This document shows, in pieces, positions 63,586 to 64,000 of a stretch of DNA of 64,000 nucleotides; position 1 is the first letter of the stretch, and each line of letters begins with the position of its first letter. The notes under the pieces were generated by a model that saw only the letters and a program-made list of their open reading frames with translations, was not told the DNA's origin and made no database searches. The DNA is taken from assembly GCF_016125515.1 (NCBI RefSeq), contig NZ_WGLO01000008.1, forward strand, positions 248,001-312,000, in the 5' to 3' direction. The stretch comes from Hyphomonas sp. (GTDB lineage: Bacteria > Pseudomonadota > Alphaproteobacteria > Caulobacterales > Hyphomonadaceae). A program made the position numbers and the translations under genes.

Positions 63586-63946
63586 AAGCCTCGACAGATA
63601 GACGGGGAACCTTACCGATCAAGGCAATAAACGCTTTGAGCCCGTTAAGTCCCTCTTGTTTAGCATAAACGCTTTTCCGACCTTTGTCCGTCGCTCGATT
63701 CTGCAAGAATTACGCGTGCTTCCGGTTTTAATCGCGAACGGGGCAGCCGACGCGGCTGTTCCGGCTCGCGTTCCCTTAAGAATGCCGGCGCGCCGGGCGC
63801 AAAATCGCCCAGATAGCGGCGCGCCAGATCTTTTCTATCGACTGGCATGCCGGGCGGGTGCTGGCCATCGACCTGCCGGCGGTGGACCTCACCGGAATCT
63901 CGTTTGCGCAGACGTTCCGATAAGGCCGCCCGGCGGAGCAGGGTGC
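63586..63946. other. Intergenic region upstream of the RND efflux operon
   Basis: This 361-bp stretch has no convincing gene. Short open frames on both strands have no family resemblance. It should hold the efflux operon promoter on the minus strand. The only structure I see is a direct repeat at 63627-63675. Confidence 0.5.
63627..63675. repeat. 11-bp direct repeat in the efflux operon promoter region
   Basis: ATAAACGCTTT occurs at 63627-63637 and at 63665-63675, 38 bp apart start to start and about 40-90 bp upstream of the NodT-type start. This could be a pair of regulator binding sites. Confidence 0.5.
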
Positions 63947-64000
63947 CTAGAAGTTCACGCGGTTCGACACAGCGCCATCGACGATGAGGTTCGATCCGGT
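63947..64000 (-). CDS. Short-chain dehydrogenase/reductase, C-terminal end (partial)
   Basis: The last 17 residues and the stop are visible: TGSNLIVDGAVSNRVNF. The pattern ITG-x-NLIVDGG is the usual C-terminus of short-chain dehydrogenases. The rest of the gene lies beyond the window. The substrate and cofactor cannot be determined. Confidence 0.6.
   Translation of the reverse strand, partial: TGSNLIVDGAVSNRVNF

Noticed and set aside
63660-63848. 62-codon minus-strand open frame upstream of the efflux operon
   Set aside because: It has no recognisable family, no clear ribosome-binding site and lies over the probable efflux promoter.

Overview
This window reads as a chromosomal segment of a GC-rich alphaproteobacterium, most likely Hyphomonadaceae (Hyphomonas-like). 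The grounds are the gene families and their order: several TonB-dependent receptors, a TIGR02300-type acidic zinc-ribbon protein divergent from a class II aroA, a DUF1150 gene, an lptC-lptA-lptB-rpoN block, and a beta-helix lipoprotein / diheme cytochrome pair of the kind first defined in Hyphomonas neptunium (HNE_0200 family). This is inference from protein families; no database was searched. No phage, insertion sequence or CRISPR array is visible. About 60 protein genes and one tRNA (Ala-GGC) can be supported.

Layout. 1-4 kb: the end of a YebC regulator, an RpiB-like sugar isomerase, a GNAT acetyltransferase, then (minus) a CaiB/BaiF CoA-transferase and SelO. 4-9.5 kb: two convergent TonB-dependent receptors with back-to-back terminators. 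9.7-17 kb (minus): an HSL-type hydrolase, a feruloyl-CoA-synthase-like ligase, glmM, cysQ, a tandem FKBP isomerase and threonine dehydratase. 17-24 kb: an amidohydrolase, a fused double-ATPase peptide-type ABC protein without permeases, an OmpW protein, an iron alcohol dehydrogenase and a Tag-like glycosylase. 23.7-27 kb: a beta-propeller phytase remnant and a TonB-dependent receptor remnant lie head to head, both without their 5' ends. 27-33 kb: a CHAD protein, small membrane proteins, a PHA depolymerase, and a cysteine-synthase-like enzyme divergent from an Lrp regulator.

32.2-37.3 kb holds a probable zinc module. A ZIP transporter is divergent from a ZrgA/DUF2796 lipoprotein, an ABC ATPase, an FtsX-type permease and a DUF3299 lipoprotein, with a Zur-like palindrome centred between the two start codons. 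SoxR and a glyoxalase-family protein follow, with a SoxR-type palindrome between them. 38.3-47.7 kb carries mscL and the cmk-rpsA-ihfB cluster. Its usual partner aroA lies about 3.6 kb away behind four accessory genes. The ribosomal protein S1 carries an unusual C-terminal helix-hairpin-helix tail. TIGR02300 and tRNA-Ala close this part.

47.9-55.3 kb (plus): DUF1150, the beta-helix/diheme pair, a DUF188 protein, an RNase D-like exonuclease, lptC-lptA-lptB and rpoN, ended by a 28-bp perfect inverted repeat. 55.4-64 kb (minus): ribokinase, nucleoside hydrolase and a thioesterase-like protein (nucleoside salvage), then a complete RND efflux system (NodT-type outer-membrane factor, adaptor, pump). 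The last 54 bases are the 3' end of a short-chain dehydrogenase.

Coordinates of start codons are my choice from ribosome-binding sites and family length. Functions are inferred from motifs and recalled families, not from searches.
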